The position numbers and the translations under genes were made by a program. This document shows positions 53,683 through 57,936 of a DNA stretch of 57,936 bases, piece by piece. The DNA lies in NCBI GenBank assembly GCA_003250395.1, contig QKGM01000054.1, positions 1 to 57,936 on the forward strand, in the 5' to 3' direction. The notes below the pieces were generated by a model. The model ran no database searches. It saw only the letters and a list, made by a program, of their open reading frames with translations, and was not told the origin of the DNA. Every line of letters begins with the position of its first letter. Positions within the stretch are counted from its first letter, which is position 1. The DNA comes from Bacteroidota bacterium. Its GTDB lineage: Bacteria; Bacteroidota; Bacteroidia; Bacteroidales; TTA-H9.

Positions 53683-54722
53683 GTCTCAGGTTCGATTAAT
53701 GGGATTTCGGCAATATATGATTGGTCTGATATTCTGAATATAGGTTTATCATCTGTAATCAGGCTGTAACGGTCTGTCAGATTTTTCAACCCAATTCCGG
53801 ATGACCATACCTGCTCATTTTTCAATTGCAGGTTGTTGCAAACAATCAAATGGTTTCCCATAATAGAAATCCTGATCTCTAATTTCTTCTCAGGGGTAAT
53901 TACATTGTGCTTAATAGCATTCTCAAGCAGTAATTGTAATGATAGAGGGACTACAAGCATACCCATCGAACAGGAGGGGATTTCAAAATGATACTGAAGT
54001 CCCTCTCCATATCTGATTTTTTGTAGAAATAAGAAAGAATGTGCAAACTCAATTTCAGATGAAAGGTTGATTACGTCGCGATCGTTGGTCTCCAAAACAT
54101 ACCTGTATATTTTGGCAAACTCATCTATAAATCGTTCAGCCAGTGAAGAATTCTTTTTTACCAATGCAGATAAAACATTCAAACTGTTGAATAAAAAGTG
54201 GGGATTAACCTGGTTTTTCAGCAATTCATACCTGGCCTGAGCCACTTTGGCCTGTAACCTTTGCTGTTCAATGGCACTATCCCGCCAGTTAAGAAAATAA
54301 TACCAGGCTTCAATGACTGTGACGATGACAATATTGATGGCTATCGTAATTAATCCATTGTTGATGAGATTTCTAACGATCCCTTCCCGATAAGGTGCAA
54401 TGAGATGAGCAGTGAGTGTGATTATTGAAGATAACAAAATACCAGTCAGCACAATCATGATCAGTTCGACAGGAATTCTTACCCTGTAATGATCTTCCCA
54501 ATACATTCTTTGGTTCAACAGCCAGACAGCCTTCAGGTTAATAGCAAACATCACCATGGCAGGAACGAAGGCGAGCAGTGTCCCAATTATTAACCTCAGA
54601 AGGAATTCTACTATACCTGAGACATTAAGAAAGCCAGTGTAATGATTATAACTAATTACGACAAATTCTACGATCAGTGTGGCAACCAATACAAGGATGA
54701 AATGTCTCGACTGTAGTTTCAT
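53679..54722 (-). CDS. LytS-like sensor histidine kinase
   Basis: I use the ATG at 54722 (347 residues); 19 further codons are open upstream but a TATCTTTA promoter-like element lies there. Four membrane helices span about 10-145. A short coiled coil (QQRLQAKVAQARYELLKNQ) leads to the His_kinase motif NPHFLFNSLNVLSAL (His175), then a HATPase domain (PLSLQLLLENAIKHN, GIGLKNLTDRY). It phosphorylates the LytTR regulator encoded by the overlapping next gene. The signal is unknown; the membrane domain lacks a large external loop. Confidence 0.92.
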   Translation of the reverse strand: MKLQSRHFILVLVATLIVEFVVISYNHYTGFLNVSGIVEFLLRLIIGTLLAFVPAMVMFAINLKAVWLLNQRMYWEDHYRVRIPVELIMIVLTGILLSSIITLTAHLIAPYREGIVRNLINNGLITIAINIVIVTVIEAWYYFLNWRDSAIEQQRLQAKVAQARYELLKNQVNPHFLFNSLNVLSALVKKNSSLAERFIDEFAKIYRYVLETNDRDVINLSSEIEFAHSFLFLQKIRYGEGLQYHFEIPSCSMGMLVVPLSLQLLLENAIKHNVITPEKKLEIRISIMGNHLIVCNNLQLKNEQVWSSGIGLKNLTDRYSLITDDKPIFRISDQSYIAEIPLIEPET

Positions 54723-54753
54723 ATAGCACAAATCTGGGTTAAAGATAGAAAGA

Positions 54754-54790
54754 AAACCCAACCGTGACAATATGTACATCGGTTGGGTTT
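54754..54790 (-). terminator. Terminator of the barrel gene
   Basis: AAACCCAACCG and CGGTTGGGTTT form a perfect 11-bp stem with a 15-base loop and a T-rich tail on the minus strand. It separates the barrel gene from the kinase gene. Confidence 0.75.
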
Positions 54791-54796
54791 ATTAGG

Positions 54797-55426
54797 TTAA
54801 AAAAGTCCGAATTTTAATGATACATGGGTGCTGAATCCTTCTAAGGCCTTGTCTCCGGTATTCCATAACCGTAGAGGTGATGTGATTTTATAGGTTGCTC
54901 CGGCTGAAATTGACCATCTCAGAGCGAAATGGTATTCCCCGCTTATACCTGGTTCGAAAACAGCGAAGGTTACCCGATCAATAATCTCTTCTGTCCAGAG
55001 CATTTCTTCACGGTATTCCTTATCATAACGATACTGAAGCTGACCATGCCCCATGTAAAGTGAAGCCCCTAAACTAATGCGCTGGGTAATATCAAACCGT
55101 GGTTCTATGAAGATTCCTGTGGATGCACCTTCCATCCGGTAGGTGCGGTTTAATCTATCTTTTGAGGTGAGGTTTTCATTGTACAACGCGTAACCTGCTA
55201 TTCCAAAGTTTAGCCAGTCGTTATACACTGTTCCTATACGGGCGCCTATCCAACCAAGGTATTTATCGCCGGCTGGTGAGAAACTGCCTGTAATCTGCCC
55301 CCACAAGCCCCAACGGCTTTCCCCGTTGCAATATAAATACTTGTGCATTGGATGTAATTCTTTATTCTGTGCAAAGCTCGTAAGGGTTGCCAACAGGATA
55401 ATTACTGTAATAGTGTACCTTTTCAT
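54797..55426 (-). CDS. Small outer-membrane beta-barrel protein
   Basis: This 209-residue protein has an ATG start and a signal peptide ending TSFAQ. The mature part is made of alternating short strands with aromatic girdles (WGLWGQITGSFSP, YLGWIGARIGTVY, LNFGIAGYALY, GIFIEPRFDITQRISLGASLYMGHGQLQYRY) and ends HVSLKFGLF, with the terminal Phe of outer-membrane proteins. An 8- to 10-strand barrel is likely. The role is unknown. It lies upstream of the LytS/LytT pair on the same strand but is cut off from it by a terminator. Confidence 0.75.
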   Translation of the reverse strand: MKRYTITVIILLATLTSFAQNKELHPMHKYLYCNGESRWGLWGQITGSFSPAGDKYLGWIGARIGTVYNDWLNFGIAGYALYNENLTSKDRLNRTYRMEGASTGIFIEPRFDITQRISLGASLYMGHGQLQYRYDKEYREEMLWTEEIIDRVTFAVFEPGISGEYHFALRWSISAGATYKITSPLRLWNTGDKALEGFSTHVSLKFGLF

Positions 55427-55921
55427 GTTTGATTAATTAATTTCTGATTATTCCCTCATTAACTTATGTTATATTCATTGCAGAAAAACCTGAGGGTTAT
55501 GGCATTTCTGTTACTATCGAAAAAAAGGTGCCGTGTAGGACAACCTTACCGATGAAGCGTAATTAGGCCGGAAAAAGGTTTGGATACCTTTCAAAGAATG
55601 CGAAGGTATGAGCCTTGGGATATCATATATTTCCATTTGAAAGCGAAAAATGATACCGTATAATTGGACGATTAAATATTGCTTTGTGTCAGGCATTTAA
55701 TAGATTGTCTTAATAGAGTTTTTTTGCAAAGGAACAATCCTTTCCTGCTTCAGCCAAGATAAAGATGATGAACGCGTTTTTCGGCCATTTGATCCTGTTG
55801 TACAGGCCGATCAGCCTGATATGGAATTACAGGTATTTTATCATTACCGAAAGAATATTTAGTTGTTCCACTATCTATTGTTCAAAACAATTGTTAAATT
55901 GCACCCGCATTTCCAAACAGA
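55427..55921. other. Divergent gene-free region
   Basis: This is 495 bases upstream of both the barrel gene and the P-domain protein gene. No clear -7 element with proper spacing, no RNA fold and no protein-like frame was recognised. Confidence 0.5.
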
Positions 55922-57589
55922 ATGTTGACACGACGCAGGTTATTGGCATATACAACGACGATATTTATTTTCGGTACGTTTTTACTTTCATCATTTACGC
56001 TCCATGCAGTATCACGGGGAGATTTATTAAATGTTGATCCTGTGCCCGATACTATAAAACCAGGTGGATACCCTTATCCCGATCAAGAGCAAAATGATGG
56101 AAGTAAAAGGGGCAAAGGGCCCTGTCAGGAGATAATATGTTTGATAGATACAACCGCTTGTTATCCAGTTCCTGATACAGATGTATTCCTCTATTTCAGA
56201 AGTTGTCTGGGCGATAGCGTGATGTTTGCTGCCAAAGGAATTTATCCTGAGACAGGGCTCCCGGGAGCTTACACACAGAATGATGCCTTGCACACTTTTT
56301 ATTGGTCGTTCGGTGATGGAACAGATGCGGTTACAGATACTAATGTTGTTTGGCACAAATATGATTCTGCTAAAGGTTATGACGTCAGTATGTATATTGT
56401 CGATACTAATAATTGTTCAGGTATACCTGTGGTATGCAGAGTGACAGTGACTCAGAATCCGATAAACTATATTAAACCATTGCCTCAGAAGTGTTTGGGC
56501 GATACTTCGCAAATCAGTTCCGCAACGTTTACAACTTTTACACCCTATTCATACAGTCAGGTGAGTAGTCAGAAATTTGACAGTACCCTATTTATACCTG
56601 ATGGACTAGCTTGTAATCCCGATAATCCTTGTTACCTGACTGATGTTATTTTTACCTCCTTTCTTCCAAGCCAGGTAATTGCATCAGGTGACGATATACT
56701 GTCTGTTTGTGTTGAAATGGAGCATTCGTATATTGGAGATCTCAGTATAGTATTAAAATGTCCGAACGGGCAGACAGATACATTAAAGGCCTATATTCAT
56801 CTTGGAAATTCTTATATGGGGATTCCTAAAGGAGGGGTAAATCATCATAGTTTTGATAATGATCAAAAAGCCTGTGATGCAGGAGAAAACCCTTTCGGAA
56901 CGCCTTGGCCGTATTGCTGGAGTGATATTTATCCAAATTCAGGTTATCTGAATGATCCTGGAAATTGCCAACAGGGAAACGTATCAATTGATTCTACTGA
57001 CCGCAATAGCCAGACAGGTTATTATCTTGCGGATAATCCTTTTTCATCTCTGATAGGGTGCCCTTTGAATGGTAGGTGGACAATTGAAATTTGTGATACA
57101 TGGCAAAGTGATAATGGCTATATTTTCAATTGGACACTTGATCTGGCTCCATCTTTGCTCCCTCAGGCATGGGGGTATGAGGCAGTAATTGATAGTACCT
57201 GGGTGGAAGGTCCTTTCATAGTTGGTTATCAGAATGGCTCAACACTGATTTGTCCATCTGATACCGGAACTTTTCAGTACGATCTTTTCTTTGCCGATGA
57301 ATTTGGCTGTGTATGGGATACTAATGTTTTAATGCATGTAAATCCTCTCCCGGAAGTTGATCTAGGTCCTGATACTGCATTCTGTGCTGGTCCTGTCATG
57401 ACTTTGACAGCCGGTGCTCCACCCAATACTTTTCTCTGGAACACTACTCAAACTACGCCTTCCATTCAGGTTACCAATGGTGGTATATATTCTGTTGAAG
57501 TAGCATCTCCCCTCAATTGCTTCAGTACTGACACAATTCAGATTACTGTCAGGCCGCGGCCGATTCCTTTGCTTATCCATCATGACTGA
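55922..57589 (+). CDS. Secreted PKD/P-domain protein lacking a terminal sorting domain
   Basis: This 555-residue protein has an ATG start. The basic MLTRRRLLAYTTT followed by a hydrophobic stretch to TLHA is a signal peptide. A PKD-type domain lies at about 95-180 (YWSFGDGTDAVTDTNVVWHKYDSAKGYDVSMYIVD). A proprotein-convertase P domain lies at about 220-415 (SVCVEMEHSYIGDLSIVLKCPNGQTDTL...GRWTIEICDTWQSDNGYIFNWTLDL). The end (PEVDLGPDTAFCAG...LNCFSTDTIQITV) is an Ig-like module that normally precedes more modules and a gliding-motility or T9SS C-terminal domain. Here it stops with IPLLIHHD, so it may be truncated. Cysteines are frequent, as in extracellular proteins. Confidence 0.85.
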   Translation: MLTRRRLLAYTTTIFIFGTFLLSSFTLHAVSRGDLLNVDPVPDTIKPGGYPYPDQEQNDGSKRGKGPCQEIICLIDTTACYPVPDTDVFLYFRSCLGDSVMFAAKGIYPETGLPGAYTQNDALHTFYWSFGDGTDAVTDTNVVWHKYDSAKGYDVSMYIVDTNNCSGIPVVCRVTVTQNPINYIKPLPQKCLGDTSQISSATFTTFTPYSYSQVSSQKFDSTLFIPDGLACNPDNPCYLTDVIFTSFLPSQVIASGDDILSVCVEMEHSYIGDLSIVLKCPNGQTDTLKAYIHLGNSYMGIPKGGVNHHSFDNDQKACDAGENPFGTPWPYCWSDIYPNSGYLNDPGNCQQGNVSIDSTDRNSQTGYYLADNPFSSLIGCPLNGRWTIEICDTWQSDNGYIFNWTLDLAPSLLPQAWGYEAVIDSTWVEGPFIVGYQNGSTLICPSDTGTFQYDLFFADEFGCVWDTNVLMHVNPLPEVDLGPDTAFCAGPVMTLTAGAPPNTFLWNTTQTTPSIQVTNGGIYSVEVASPLNCFSTDTIQITVRPRPIPLLIHHD

Positions 57590-57796
57590 CGGTATGAAAT
57601 GACCTCACCAGAGGTCATATTATCTATAATAGCTGAAAATATGTATTCTGGTTGTTTATACTAGTTCGGTATCGGTTATTGTTATCCAGCCTTTTACCTC
57701 ATATAAGACTGTTTAATTCCTGGTAAAAAATCCTGATTACAAGGTAATGGCATTGGTTTTGTTATTTTTGTGATAGAAATACATATAAAGTTATCA
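57590..57796. other. Short gap before the IS fragment with hairpin and promoter-like element
   Basis: A 7-bp hairpin TGACCTC-ACCA-GAGGTCA at 57600-57617 follows the P-domain gene stop. TATTTTTG (57763-57770) is a promoter-like -7 element pointing toward the IS. No gene is present. Confidence 0.5.
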
Positions 57797-57936
57797 CTAG
57801 TGTCCCATTAAAATTGGGACGTTATTACTATTAAACAAATTTGGCTCATTAAGTTTAAAACGTTCTTTGTCATATTGAAATTTAGTTTTCTTAAAAAGGT
57901 CTCGAAGATGAGTTTTATCAGTCAATGATATACTCA
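57797..57936 (-). mobile_element. IS4-like transposase, C-terminal end (cut by window edge)
   Basis: The minus strand reads 45 codons to a TAG at 57797-57799, giving LTDKTHLRDLFKKTKF and KLNEPNLFNSNN followed by VPILMGH. The xDLFxKTxF and NEPxLF pieces are the usual C-terminus of Bacteroidota IS4-family transposases. GTCCCA-TTAAAAT-TGGGAC at about 57802-57820 is a palindrome near the presumed IS end. Only the last codons are in the window, so completeness cannot be judged. Confidence 0.65.

Overview
The window looks like a chromosomal segment from a Bacteroidota (Bacteroidales-type) bacterium. Three things point there. Several secreted proteins carry a type IX secretion (T9SS) C-terminal sorting domain or an LruC domain. 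Many genes are preceded by the Bacteroidota promoter -7 element TAnnTTTG, in a few cases with TTG 18-20 bases upstream. Typical family members of the phylum are present: a TonB receptor with carboxypeptidase-like plug extension, DPP4, GH109, PgpH, an FeoA-FeoB fusion and a LytTR/LytS pair. The species cannot be named from sequence alone.

Layout. 1-1719 is a truncated secreted seven-repeat beta-propeller protein. 1.9-14.3 kb is an AT-rich accessory island, all on the minus strand. It holds a membrane protein, a Bro-N/Fic fusion bracketed by 137-bp direct repeats, a BsuBI/PstI-type type II restriction-modification pair, and then 7.2-13.6 kb, where small unknown genes are separated by five imperfect palindromes of nearly constant size (124-128 bp between the TAAC and GTTA ends). 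These palindromes resemble integron attC sites, so the stretch reads as a gene-cassette array without a visible integrase. Its first member in transcription order is a RloC/PrrC-like ATPase with a candidate anticodon-nuclease triad. Other cassettes carry a two-TM protein paired with a proline-rich peptide, and a HEPN-like protein paired with an 81-residue protein.

14.6-25 kb is more GC-rich core-like sequence on the minus strand: a GT-C membrane glycosyltransferase, a Tat-exported Gfo/Idh/MocA oxidoreductase, a long low-complexity spacer, the FeoA-FeoB fusion with a histidine-rich linker, a T9SS M14 carboxypeptidase, and dapA with a DUF6913 gene. 25.3-36.2 kb is mostly plus strand: a PhnP-like MBL hydrolase, an AraC regulator, a TonB receptor, trxB (minus), a secreted propeller-like protein, tRNA-Pro(GGG) and an LruC lipoprotein. 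36.2-45.3 kb mixes an acyltransferase-sirtuin pair, DPP4, GH109, PgpH and a nucleoid-associated NdpA-like gene. 46-52.9 kb is a plus-strand run: a tandem GNAT, a methyltransferase, a DEAD-box helicase, hutI and a eukaryote-type glycogen branching enzyme. 52.9-55.4 kb holds a LytTR regulator, its sensor kinase and a small outer-membrane barrel (minus). The right end has a secreted PKD/P-domain protein and the C-terminus of an IS4-like transposase running off the edge.

Several starts were corrected because the longest reading frame begins inside or upstream of a TAnnTTTG promoter (the glycosyltransferase, FeoAB, TonB receptor, NdpA, branching enzyme and kinase genes) or inside an attC-like repeat (the gene at 7975).
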